A stretch of DNA of 64,000 bases from Bacteroidota bacterium (GTDB lineage Bacteria > Bacteroidota > Bacteroidia > Chitinophagales > Chitinophagaceae). This document shows, one piece after another, positions 27,718 to 36,921 of this stretch. Location of the stretch: the NCBI GenBank assembly GCA_947448725.1, contig CANFOM010000009.1, positions 1 to 64,000 of the forward strand, read 5' to 3'. Made by a program: the position numbers and the translations under genes. The notes beneath the pieces were generated by a model. That model saw nothing but the letters and a program-made list of their open reading frames with translations, was not told where the DNA came from and ran no database searches. The number at the start of each line of letters is the position of its first letter. Within the stretch, counting starts at the first letter, position 1.

Positions 27718-29625
27718 ATGAGAAAACTACACTTATTCATATTCTTTTTTTATACTTTTTTGTATACCAATGCACAAACCGGCATTGGCACTCCAACACC
27801 AGACGCTTCTGCGAAGCTAGATGTATACTCAACGAATAAAGGCTTTTTGCCACCTCGTGTTACATTAATTAGTAGCACTGATAATACAACTATCCCAAGT
27901 CCTGCAACAGGTTTGTTAATTTACAATACTGGTAACAATGCCGGACTGGTTGCAGGTTACTATTATTGGAATGGAACTAGTTGGGCAACTATTGCAACTG
28001 CTAGTGGCTCTGGAGTGAGTGCTTCTTTTTTAAGGGGATCAAGAAGTTCTGGACAAACAGGATTGACAAATGGTGGAACAGTTATATTCACGCAAGTTGA
28101 TAATACTGCAGGACAAGAAATGTCTTTAAATACTTCAACAGGTCAAATTACATTAGCTGCAGGAAGAACCTATCGTTTAGTTGCACAAGTGCCAAATTAT
28201 CAAACATCTAGTGGGGATGCTAGATTACAACTTGCATGGTATAATGAAACTTCAGGAGCATATATTGGAAGTACTAGTAATGCTTATCCACCTGGAAGTG
28301 GTGCATCTTATGGTGCAACAGCAGGTTTATCTGAAACAATAATAACCACAACAGCTACAACTGTTATTTCTTACAGAATTGTACAACTTTCATCAGCAAC
28401 TCAATTAGGAGGTAGTTCTGACTTTCCAGTAGCGGGTTCTTACCCTTGGTTTGAAGCACAAGTTATTTCAGGTAACGCGCCAGTAACAGGGCAGAGTGTG
28501 GATTATATTCAAGCATCATTATCTACCAATCAAGCATTGTCTGCTGCTGGAAATATAATTTTTAATACCTCATCGGGTGCAGGAATTACAATAACAAGTG
28601 GGGGTTTTAATTTGATCGCTAATAAAACATATAAATTAGAAGCCGCATTGGGGGGTGCTTCAACTGGGTATGGATATTATGCATGGGTAGATAATGCGAA
28701 TACTATTTTGCCTGGTGGCAGTATTGGAGTTGTAATGAAAGCCGGCTCTGCATTTACGGATGCCCCACAGGACAAGGCGATTGTTTATTATACGCCTACA
28801 GTAAATACAACAGTCTTTTTAAGAGTAATAAATGTTTCAGGAACAATTACCGCCTATGCGCCTTCTGCTGCAAGTGGTTATTCCAGTAGTTGGGCAAGTA
28901 TTCAACAAATTGGTTCCTCTGCAATCATAAATCCTTGGACTTTATCTGGTACAAATACTTTCAATACAACTGGAAATGTAGGAATAGGAACATCATCACC
29001 TACTACTACATTAGATGTAAATGGTTCATTACAGGTAAGTGGTTCAACTACTTTAAAAAGTAGTTTAAATATTGGAACTGGTGTCGGAGCAGAGGGTGGT
29101 GAAATGCAATTAGCATATGCGCAAACGGGTAATACTTTATCAGGAACTGCAGTTGTTGTTGATGTTTATCAAAATAAATTAAGAATTTTTGAGAGTGGCG
29201 GTAGTACTAGAGGTGTATTTCTTGATTTATCTAAAGCACCAAGTGGTGTAGGGGGTGAGTTGCTAACAAAAGCAAGCGGATTTGTAAATGCAGGAGATTA
29301 TATTACCTTAGGTAATTTAAAGGCTACAATACCAACTTCAGGAAATAGAAGTTTACAACTTGCAACAGTGTCAGGTTCCTATTCGGTTTATGGTAGTGGT
29401 GTGTACTCATATGGTGGAGTTGGAGGATCAACTATTGATTTTAGTAGCCCTAGATCAATTACAACAACGCCAGCATATATAAACTCAACATACACTTTTG
29501 GTACAGCAGGTGCAACTGATTCTTGGTTATTAACTGATACAAGTTCAACTATCGCTTGGAGAATAACTGTAATTATTGGCTCAGGGTATAATAATAACTT
29601 CATCTCCATCGAAAGGCTCCTATAA
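27718..29625 (+). CDS. Secreted tail-fibre-like surface protein
   Basis: 635 aa; TGIGTPTPDASAKLDVYSTNKGFLPPRVTL...PATGLLIYNT; internal NVGIGTSSPTTTLDVNGSLQVSG motif. Confidence 0.78.
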   Translation: MRKLHLFIFFFYTFLYTNAQTGIGTPTPDASAKLDVYSTNKGFLPPRVTLISSTDNTTIPSPATGLLIYNTGNNAGLVAGYYYWNGTSWATIATASGSGVSASFLRGSRSSGQTGLTNGGTVIFTQVDNTAGQEMSLNTSTGQITLAAGRTYRLVAQVPNYQTSSGDARLQLAWYNETSGAYIGSTSNAYPPGSGASYGATAGLSETIITTTATTVISYRIVQLSSATQLGGSSDFPVAGSYPWFEAQVISGNAPVTGQSVDYIQASLSTNQALSAAGNIIFNTSSGAGITITSGGFNLIANKTYKLEAALGGASTGYGYYAWVDNANTILPGGSIGVVMKAGSAFTDAPQDKAIVYYTPTVNTTVFLRVINVSGTITAYAPSAASGYSSSWASIQQIGSSAIINPWTLSGTNTFNTTGNVGIGTSSPTTTLDVNGSLQVSGSTTLKSSLNIGTGVGAEGGEMQLAYAQTGNTLSGTAVVVDVYQNKLRIFESGGSTRGVFLDLSKAPSGVGGELLTKASGFVNAGDYITLGNLKATIPTSGNRSLQLATVSGSYSVYGSGVYSYGGVGGSTIDFSSPRSITTTPAYINSTYTFGTAGATDSWLLTDTSSTIAWRITVIIGSGYNNNFISIERLL

Positions 29626-30204
29626 TTATCTCCTTAAAGCCCCTACATTACTGGAGAATATTTTAACGGCAATAGCCAATAGAATGACTCCAAAAAATTT
29701 ACGCACTGCTAGTAAGCCTCCGGGACCTAGCAGTTTTTCAATTATATTAAGCGATTTTAATACTGCATAAACAATAACTAAGTTTATAAGTATACCTAGT
29801 GCAATATATAATTCATCGAAGTTGGCTTTTAAAGACATAATAGTAGTAAGTGTTCCACTACCCGCAATAATAGGAAAGGCGATAGGCACCACGGCACCTG
29901 AATGTGCATTTTTATCGCCTTTAAAAATTTCATGACCCAATACCATTTCTAATCCTAATAAGAATATCACAATAGAACCACCCACAGCGAATGATTTTAC
30001 ATCCAAGCCCAATACTTGCAAAAAGGGTTTGCCCAGAAATAAAAATAAAATCATTAAGCCTCCAGATATCAAAGTCACATTTAAGGATTTGATCACCCCG
30101 GTTTTTTCTTTCATCGCAATTAATAACGGGATAGACCCTACAATATCTATTACGGCAAACAAGGTAAAAATAACGGTGAGTAGTTGGTCAAAATGAAATT
30201 CCAT
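29626..30204 (-). CDS. MarC family (UPF0056) membrane protein
   Basis: 192 aa; six-TM pattern; FAVIDIVGSIPLLIAM and AFPIIAGSGTLTTIM motifs. Confidence 0.9.
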   Translation of the reverse strand: MEFHFDQLLTVIFTLFAVIDIVGSIPLLIAMKEKTGVIKSLNVTLISGGLMILFLFLGKPFLQVLGLDVKSFAVGGSIVIFLLGLEMVLGHEIFKGDKNAHSGAVVPIAFPIIAGSGTLTTIMSLKANFDELYIALGILINLVIVYAVLKSLNIIEKLLGPGGLLAVRKFFGVILLAIAVKIFSSNVGALRR

Positions 30205-30238
30205 AAAAAAGCTTTGTATGAAGATACAAAGCTTTTTT
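30205..30238 (-). terminator. Strong intrinsic terminator-like hairpin, perfect 15-bp stem
   Basis: AAAAAAGCTTTGTAT-GAAG-ATACAAAGCTTTTTT; follows the BtuB-like gene on the minus strand. Confidence 0.85.
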
Positions 30239-30265
30239 TACTAATGTGTAAGGATAAAATGCTTA

Positions 30266-32197
30266 TTATTTCAACCTCAGTCCTATCATCAATCTCCTGC
30301 CCATCGCATTATAGCCATTGATTTCTTGAAATACTGCATTGCCTAGGTTTTGTCCATCAGCATACAATAAAACATGTTTATTGTAATTGTACTGAATATG
30401 GGCATTGATTAGGGTGTAGCTTTTTAAACTAACATCTTCCGCAGCATAACCGCCAACATCATATCGTTTGCTAATGTACCTGGCTGCAACGCTAAAATTT
30501 AATTTAGGATTTACTTCATAAGCCCATTGGATACCTGCGCTATTGTTAGGACGTTTTAATAAATAGTTATAGGTAATTGTATCAGTAGTAGTGGCTCTGT
30601 TTTGATTGGTTTCTTGCCCATTCATTAAAGTGTAATTTGCTGAAAAAGTATTTTTTGTATTTGGTTTCCAATTTAATTCAAGTTCTAATCCATTTACTTT
30701 TTGTTGGATGTAATTAAAGAAACTATAATCAATATAATTATAGTCTATTCCATTGTCAATGATTCTGTTATAATACACCGCTCTAAGATAAAAGGGATTG
30801 GTTTTATAGTCTATCCCTATCTCGGTATTAAAGGATTGTTCCGGTTTTAATTGTTCATTATAACTTAATTGATAGAGCGAAGGCGCTTTGTAACCAGTGG
30901 AAACACTTGCCATCAATCGTAAAGTGGAACTTAATTTATAAGAAGGACTAATAGTGAAAGTTTGATTGGTTCCATAACGATCATGTTTATTAAATCTTCC
31001 TCCTAATTCAAGTAACCATTTATTGGATGGATCGTTGATGAGTAAAGAGCTATACAAGGCAGTCTGGTATTGAAAAGTGTCTTTAAAATTATCATTGTAG
31101 GGCCCGTATTCGCTAATGGAGACGTAGGTTTGATGATAAGACCCATATCTAAAATCTGCACCAACAATCCATTGTATATTTTTTGCTATTGGCCTAGAAA
31201 AAAAAGCATCAGCAAAATGGGATTTGCCAGTGTATTGATTGTTTTCAAAAATCGTATAAGTTCTATCTGCGCTATCATTTTTGTATTGCCTATCCTGTGT
31301 ACTCAATTGATACTGCAATTGAAATATGGTTTTTTCTTTTTTATATTTCAAAATAAGCCCCGTCATTTTAGTAGCATTGTGAAATTGATCGTCTTTGTCA
31401 TCTTTAAATGCCCCATAATCAATATCGGCATTGTAACTTGTTTGATGAGTGGAAATTTTTACATTCCAATAGGGGTTGATTGCATAATTCACATTCGCGA
31501 ACCAATTTTTATTACTATAGCCATCTTTATCAAAATTATTTTTGCCAGTCATATCAGTGGCAGAAGAAAACCCAGTAGCTGTTTCATTGCCCATTCCAAC
31601 ATTGTAATTGAATTTTCCAAGGGTGTTGCTGTGTTGTAGATTTATTTTTTGAGTGCCAAAAGATCCTGCACTAAAATCACCCGACAATTTAGAAACGGAT
31701 TTATTTTTGGTGATAATATTGATGACACCACCAATGGCATCCGACCCATACAAAGTACTTTGAGCACCTTTTAAAATCTCCACCCTTTCAATTTGATCCA
31801 AGGGTACTAAGTTCAAATCAAACTCATTACTTATCATAGATGGGTCACCCACCGGCATCCCATCTATTAAAATCAAAGTTCGTCCACTAGAAGCTCCGCG
31901 CATGTAAATGCTTGGCACGGTTCCTGCATTGCTTAAACTACCAGGTAAATACAAGCCTGCTTGTTCATTTAAAATTTGCGCAATACTTCTTCCTGCATTG
32001 GTTTGTATTTGCGCAGCATTAATAACAGAGACGATTTTACCTGTACCGTTTTGTTTTTGTTCCACTTTGTTAGCAGTGACAATTACTTCTTCTAAAGTGT
32101 TTTGGTTTAAGGAATCTTTTTGAAATTTTTCTTTTTGCCCAAAGGCAAGGCTGGTGGCGATAAGGCACACCGAGAGCATGATTAATTTTTGGCTCAT
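30266..32197 (-). CDS. btuB: TonB-dependent receptor, BtuB-like (cobalamin uptake)
   Basis: 643 aa; TonB box/plug IERVEILKGAQSTLYGSDAIGGVINIITK; cobalamin riboswitch upstream. Confidence 0.85.
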   Translation of the reverse strand: MSQKLIMLSVCLIATSLAFGQKEKFQKDSLNQNTLEEVIVTANKVEQKQNGTGKIVSVINAAQIQTNAGRSIAQILNEQAGLYLPGSLSNAGTVPSIYMRGASSGRTLILIDGMPVGDPSMISNEFDLNLVPLDQIERVEILKGAQSTLYGSDAIGGVINIITKNKSVSKLSGDFSAGSFGTQKINLQHSNTLGKFNYNVGMGNETATGFSSATDMTGKNNFDKDGYSNKNWFANVNYAINPYWNVKISTHQTSYNADIDYGAFKDDKDDQFHNATKMTGLILKYKKEKTIFQLQYQLSTQDRQYKNDSADRTYTIFENNQYTGKSHFADAFFSRPIAKNIQWIVGADFRYGSYHQTYVSISEYGPYNDNFKDTFQYQTALYSSLLINDPSNKWLLELGGRFNKHDRYGTNQTFTISPSYKLSSTLRLMASVSTGYKAPSLYQLSYNEQLKPEQSFNTEIGIDYKTNPFYLRAVYYNRIIDNGIDYNYIDYSFFNYIQQKVNGLELELNWKPNTKNTFSANYTLMNGQETNQNRATTTDTITYNYLLKRPNNSAGIQWAYEVNPKLNFSVAARYISKRYDVGGYAAEDVSLKSYTLINAHIQYNYNKHVLLYADGQNLGNAVFQEINGYNAMGRRLMIGLRLK

Positions 32198-32377
32198 TGT
32201 TTTGTTTTTTTCATTTTACTGAGTGAACAATGAGCTTCCTGGAGAAAGAGAACCATAATTGATTAAGGAGTGGAAGAGGGAAGTATCTATAAAATAAATA
32301 CCATCTAACTCTATAGCCTCTGCGCTTAATTTTTTACAATCCCTGCTTTTTACCCGAAAGCTGTTGATTTTTTAAAC

Positions 32378-32535
32378 TAGGCAGGTCTTCTGGCTTGTTC
32401 TTATTGGATGCATCCTTCCCAAATTGCTTCAGTGGATATTTTGCATCAATTGCTTTTCGGCAACGAACTCACAGCTACGGGAATAGCCCCCGATTTTAAC
32501 GGGATTCCCTTTTAATCATTTGCATGAACCTAATT
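32378..32535 (-). ncRNA. Cobalamin (AdoCbl) riboswitch
   Basis: Minus strand AGGTTC...AAAAGGGAATCCCGTTAAAATCGGGGGCTATTCCCGTAGCTGTGAG...CCACTGAAGCAATTTGGGAAGG...AAGCCAGAAGACCTGCC (B12 box at 32380-32394). Confidence 0.93.
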
Positions 32536-32637
32536 CTGAATCAAATTTAGGATTTAAATGCCCCAGGCAGGTTTTAATTACTAACCGCTTGTTGAAAACT
32601 TGGCTCTTTTTATTATATTTAGCCTTCATTGAATTAC

Positions 32638-33978
32638 ATGAAACAAAAGCAGTCCATTAATTTTTTTAGCCTAACCATGATTGTGGTGAGTTTGGTGATT
32701 GGTATGGGCATTTTCAAAACCCCTGCTACTATTGCAGCGAAATCGGGTACCCCGCTTATTTTTTTTAGCGCATGGCTTATTGGAGGATTGATTGCTTTAT
32801 TTGGAGCACTCACTTATGCCGAAATTGGGCAAAGACTTCCAGTAATGGGAGGCTACTATAAAGTGTTTGCGCATTGTTATCATCCGGGTGTTGGTTTTAC
32901 GATCAATGTTTTAATACTAATAAGTAATGCAGCTTCTTTAGCGGTAGTGGCTTTAATTGGTGCCGACTATGTGAGTGATTTATTATTTGGTCAACCTTCT
33001 GGTACTTTATTTAATATTATAGTGGCTTCGGTTTCGGTGGGGCTTTTTTACATTGTTAATTTATTAGGGTTAAAAACAAGTAGTCGCACACAAAATATTT
33101 TAACGGTGGTCAAAATCTCTTTAATCGTTTTATTAATTTCTTCTTTGTTTAAAGGAGTGACGGTTCCACCCCACGGTATTAACGAAGGAAAAATTTATAC
33201 TTATGATGGCACCAATGGCGCCTTATTACTTTTGGTAAGTTTGGTATCGGTATTTTTTACGTATGGGGGCTATCAACAAACCATCAATTTTGGATCGGAA
33301 GTAAAGTCGGCCAAAACCATGCAAAGAGGAATTGTGGTGGGCATCCTAGTGGTATTATTTTTATACTTAACTATCAACTATACTTATATTAAGGTCATTG
33401 GTTTTGATCAAATGAAAAATGCCAATGCGATTGGTTCCTTATTATTTGAAGCATGGTTTGGAAAATTTGGCGCTAAGGTTTTTGATTTTGCCATGGTCTT
33501 AAGTGTGTTGGCCTATGTGAATGTTATATTAATGAGTAACCCCAGGGTGATGTTTGCAATGAGCGAGGATAAGGTATTGCCTGCCATCTTTCAAAAAAAA
33601 CATCCTACAACAGATGCACTGGTTCCGGGCTTAACTGTTTTTGCCATCATTACTATATTGGTTACCTTTTTTGGCAAAGGAGTAGATGATGTGCTTAGTT
33701 TTAGCATTTTTTTGGATTGCTTGGGTATGAGTACTTCTGCGGCAACGCTTTTAATTCTAAGAAATAAAAAACAAGGAGATGAAGTAGTTACAGGAGTGCT
33801 TAAAAAATGGACCCCCATTTTTTGTGTAGTTTTTGTGATTGCTTATGCTTTGGTGGCCGTTGCGGTAGTCATCGACAAGCCATATTCGGCATTTACAGCC
33901 ATGAGTTTAGTGGCTTTAGTCTTAATTATTTACCGCATTTTTTATTACAAAAAGCAGCCTTCCAGTAGTAATTCTTAA
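32638..33978 (+). CDS. APC family amino acid permease
   Basis: ORF track starts at TTG 32629; ATG at 32638 (MKQKQSINFFSLTMIVVSLVIGMGIFKTPATIA) preferred; about 12 TM segments. Confidence 0.9.
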   Translation: MKQKQSINFFSLTMIVVSLVIGMGIFKTPATIAAKSGTPLIFFSAWLIGGLIALFGALTYAEIGQRLPVMGGYYKVFAHCYHPGVGFTINVLILISNAASLAVVALIGADYVSDLLFGQPSGTLFNIIVASVSVGLFYIVNLLGLKTSSRTQNILTVVKISLIVLLISSLFKGVTVPPHGINEGKIYTYDGTNGALLLLVSLVSVFFTYGGYQQTINFGSEVKSAKTMQRGIVVGILVVLFLYLTINYTYIKVIGFDQMKNANAIGSLLFEAWFGKFGAKVFDFAMVLSVLAYVNVILMSNPRVMFAMSEDKVLPAIFQKKHPTTDALVPGLTVFAIITILVTFFGKGVDDVLSFSIFLDCLGMSTSAATLLILRNKKQGDEVVTGVLKKWTPIFCVVFVIAYALVAVAVVIDKPYSAFTAMSLVALVLIIYRIFYYKKQPSSSNS

Positions 33979-34001
33979 TAAAAAAGGCATAATAATTTAT
34001 T

Positions 34002-34016
34002 TTAAAAGCGTTTTAA
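34002..34016 (+). promoter_or_regulatory. Operator-like element TTAAAAGCGTTTTAA (site 1)
   Basis: Read directly; 14/15 match to 34111..34125. Confidence 0.5.
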
Positions 34017-34097
34017 AGCCTTTCATCTGTATTTATTGCTGTTCAGCCGATGCCTTTTCCGTCTGTCTAAAAATTAGTCTACTACTGCTTATTAGTT

Positions 34098-34105
34098 TAC
34101 TTTTG
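34098..34105 (+). promoter_or_regulatory. Candidate -7 box TACTTTTG for the TolC-HlyD operon
   Basis: TAnnTTTG, 30 nt before the ATG. Confidence 0.5.
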
Positions 34106-34110
34106 TACCG

Positions 34111-34125
34111 TTAAAAGCGTTCTAA
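34111..34125 (+). promoter_or_regulatory. Operator-like element TTAAAAGCGTTCTAA (site 2)
   Basis: 14/15 match to 34002..34016; sits just downstream of the -7 box. Confidence 0.5.
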
Positions 34126-34135
34126 TAATATACTC

Positions 34136-35473
34136 ATGAAATACCTATTTTCTTTACTCCTATTTTGCGGGGCTATAAGCCTTCAAGCGCAAGAACCCGC
34201 ACAATGGGATTTAAAATCCTGTGTTGAATATGCCATTCAGCACAATATTTCCGTTCAACAAGCAGATGTATCTGCCCGACTAGCAAAATTGCAGGCTCAA
34301 TTAGCCAATTCTAATCGTTTGCCTACCATTAATGGTTCAACAGGAATGGGAATGAGATTTGGTAGATCTATTGATCCTACTACGAATGGGTTTTCTAGCA
34401 CTCAGTTTTTATACAATAATTTTGGTTTAAATGGGGGTGTGCAAATATTTAATGCAGGGAAACTAAAAAACAATGCAGAAGCCACTAGTTTAAGTTGGTA
34501 TGCGAGTGAGGCCGATAAGCTAACCATTGCGAATGATATTTCATTAAATGTAGCGACCTATTATTTACAAATATTATCAGCTATTGAACAATCCGAAATT
34601 GCAAAAATACAAATTCAGCAAACTAGAGAGCAGTTAATAGCCACTGGCAAAAGAGTGGAAGTGGGTTTGTTGCCTGAATTAAATTTGTTAGAATTGGAAA
34701 CCCAATTGGCCAATGACAGCAGTAGTTATATTTCTGCCATTTCTACAGTGCAACAAAGCAAATTAAATATGATGGCTTTATTGAATTTAGATGCAGCTAA
34801 GCCATTTGAAATTATAGCTCAACCAGTAGATCAAATAAAATTACAAGCCTTTGCCGATTTGCAACCTGATTATGTATTTAATTTGGCATCTCAAAATATG
34901 CCCAATGTGAAAGCGGCAACCCTTAGAGTAAGAGCGGCCGAAAAAAACACTTTAGCAGCTAAAGCTGGTTTTTATCCTACATTAAGTTTTGGTTACAATT
35001 TAACTTCTAACTTTTCAAATCAATCAAAAGATTGGGGGACCGTATGGAATGGATGGAATACGCAAGTAAGTAATAATTTTGGACAAAATGTGGGCTTGCA
35101 AATGTCTATCCCACTTTTTAATGGCAATCAATCTAAATTAAATTATCAACAATCAAAGTTGAATTTAAGTAATGTAATGCTTCAGGCAGATAACACCCAT
35201 CTTAAATTAAAGCAGGATATTTATTCTTCTTATACCAATGCGATTGTGGCCTACAATAAATTGAACGCTGCTCAAAAAGCGTTAAACTCTTCCGAAAAAA
35301 CCTATCAATTCGCTACTAAGCGTTATGATTTAGGTTTATTGGGCACCATAGAATTATTGAACAATCAAAATAATTATTTAAAAGCTAAAGTCAATTTTAA
35401 AACGGCTCAATATGAGTATGTATTTAGAATTAAACTTTTAGAATTTTATAAAGGAGAAGCATTAACATTATAG
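34136..35473 (+). CDS. TolC family outer-membrane efflux protein
   Basis: 445 aa; signal peptide; WDLKSCVEYAIQHNISVQQADV and repeated TolC-type coiled-coil halves. Confidence 0.92.
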   Translation: MKYLFSLLLFCGAISLQAQEPAQWDLKSCVEYAIQHNISVQQADVSARLAKLQAQLANSNRLPTINGSTGMGMRFGRSIDPTTNGFSSTQFLYNNFGLNGGVQIFNAGKLKNNAEATSLSWYASEADKLTIANDISLNVATYYLQILSAIEQSEIAKIQIQQTREQLIATGKRVEVGLLPELNLLELETQLANDSSSYISAISTVQQSKLNMMALLNLDAAKPFEIIAQPVDQIKLQAFADLQPDYVFNLASQNMPNVKAATLRVRAAEKNTLAAKAGFYPTLSFGYNLTSNFSNQSKDWGTVWNGWNTQVSNNFGQNVGLQMSIPLFNGNQSKLNYQQSKLNLSNVMLQADNTHLKLKQDIYSSYTNAIVAYNKLNAAQKALNSSEKTYQFATKRYDLGLLGTIELLNNQNNYLKAKVNFKTAQYEYVFRIKLLEFYKGEALTL

Positions 35474-35492
35474 TAGCATTAAATAAATCAAA

Positions 35493-36845
35493 ATGAATAA
35501 GAAATTAATTTGGATATCGGTAGGATTAGTGGCAGTCATTGCACTATTGATCGGCTTAAAGAAAGCCGGTGTTATTGGTAAGGAAGAAGGGTTGGAAGTA
35601 ACTTCTGAAAAAGTACAGTTAAGAACCATTACCGAATCGGTGAATGCTAGCGGAAAAGTATATCCAGAAGTAGAAGTTAAAGTGAGTCCAGATATTTCTG
35701 GCGAAATTATAAACTTATACGTGGAAGAAGGTGACAAGGTAACCAAAGGTCAAGTGTTGGCTAGAATTTATGCTGATATTTATTCTTCTCAAAGAGATCA
35801 AATAACCGCTAACGTAAATCAAGTAAAAGCGCAATACGAAAATGTAAAAGCAGCTTTAAGTGGAATTAAAACTAGTTACGAAAATACAAAAGCAAGTTAC
35901 GAGCGTTACAAAAAATTGTTTGCTGATAAAATTGTTTCTAGATCTGAATTTGAACAAACCGAACAGGCCTATCGTTCTGCTGAATCGGCTTTCAATTCTG
36001 CTAAAGAAACTATTAAAAGTGGAGAAGCGCAAATTCAAGGTGCGAATGCACAATTGGCCAGAGCTGAAAAAGATTTATCCAGAACAATTATCACTTGTCC
36101 TATGGATGGTATTGTGAGTTTAATGAATGTGAAGAAAGGTGAGAGAGTGGTAGGTACTGCACAAATGACCGGTACGGAGATGTTGCGTGTAGCCGATATG
36201 AAAAGTATAGAAGTGAGAGTAGATGTAGGAGAAAATGATATTACAAAAGTTAAAATAGGAGACACTGCTTTAGTAGAGGTAGATGCTTACAATAATAGAA
36301 AATTTAAAGGAGTGGTGTATAAAATTGCCAATCCAATTACTTCTACAGCTACAGGTGCGGCTGCTACGACTGAAGTAGCCAATTACAAAGTACATATCAG
36401 ATTGCTCCCAGAAGGCTATATCGATTTAGTAAAGGATAATAATATATTTCCATTTAGACCAGGCATGACTGCAAGTGCAGACATACAAACCAAATCAAAA
36501 GCGAACGTAATTACGGTCCCATTAAATGCAGTAACCACTAGAGACAAAGATGGACAAGGGAAAGACACAAAAGTATCTAGTACTAAAACAGATGACAAAG
36601 CGGCTCCTAAAACCGCAACTGGTGATGATTTAACGGAAGTAGTATTTGTTTTACAAAAAGACAATAAGGTAAAAATGGTTAAAGTGAAAACTGATATCCA
36701 AGACTTAAATTATATAGAAATAGTAGGACTAAAAGTTGGAGAAGAAGTTATTACAGGGCCTTACAGTACGGTGAGTAAAACTTTGAAAGAAGGAGATTTA
36801 GTTAAAATCGTTTCTAAGGAGAAGCTTTTTGAAGAGAAAAAATAA
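35493..36845 (+). CDS. HlyD/MacA-like periplasmic adaptor subunit
   Basis: 450 aa; TM anchor; GDKVTKGQVLARI lipoyl motif, long coiled-coil, TIITCPMDGIVSLMNVKKGERV. Confidence 0.92.
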   Translation: MNKKLIWISVGLVAVIALLIGLKKAGVIGKEEGLEVTSEKVQLRTITESVNASGKVYPEVEVKVSPDISGEIINLYVEEGDKVTKGQVLARIYADIYSSQRDQITANVNQVKAQYENVKAALSGIKTSYENTKASYERYKKLFADKIVSRSEFEQTEQAYRSAESAFNSAKETIKSGEAQIQGANAQLARAEKDLSRTIITCPMDGIVSLMNVKKGERVVGTAQMTGTEMLRVADMKSIEVRVDVGENDITKVKIGDTALVEVDAYNNRKFKGVVYKIANPITSTATGAAATTEVANYKVHIRLLPEGYIDLVKDNNIFPFRPGMTASADIQTKSKANVITVPLNAVTTRDKDGQGKDTKVSSTKTDDKAAPKTATGDDLTEVVFVLQKDNKVKMVKVKTDIQDLNYIEIVGLKVGEEVITGPYSTVSKTLKEGDLVKIVSKEKLFEEKK

Positions 36846-36862
36846 AAGTTAGTTACTTATAT

Positions 36863-36898
36863 AAAAAGGGGTGCATTTTAATAATGCACCCCTTTTTT
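36863..36898 (+). terminator. Intrinsic terminator after the HlyD-like gene
   Basis: GGGGTGCATT-TTAAT-AATGCACCCC plus T6. Confidence 0.9.
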
Positions 36899-36909
36899 GT
36901 TGAGTTTCG

Positions 36910-36917
36910 TATGTTTG
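36910..36917 (+). promoter_or_regulatory. Candidate -7 box TATGTTTG, 4 nt before the gpsA ATG
   Basis: TATGTTTG-TGCT-ATG. Confidence 0.5.
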
Positions 36918-36921
36918 TGCT

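Noticed and set aside
19246-29625. Prophage or phage-derived tail island
   Set aside because: Motifs resemble tail fibres, but every gene has a signal peptide and no capsid, terminase, portal, integrase or lysis genes are present in the window.
31070-31639. 189-aa plus-strand ORF inside the BtuB-like gene
   Set aside because: Antisense to a well-supported TonB-dependent receptor; no RBS or family match.
35856-36265. Small ORFs overlapping the HlyD-like gene on both strands
   Set aside because: Alternative frames of a strongly supported adaptor gene.
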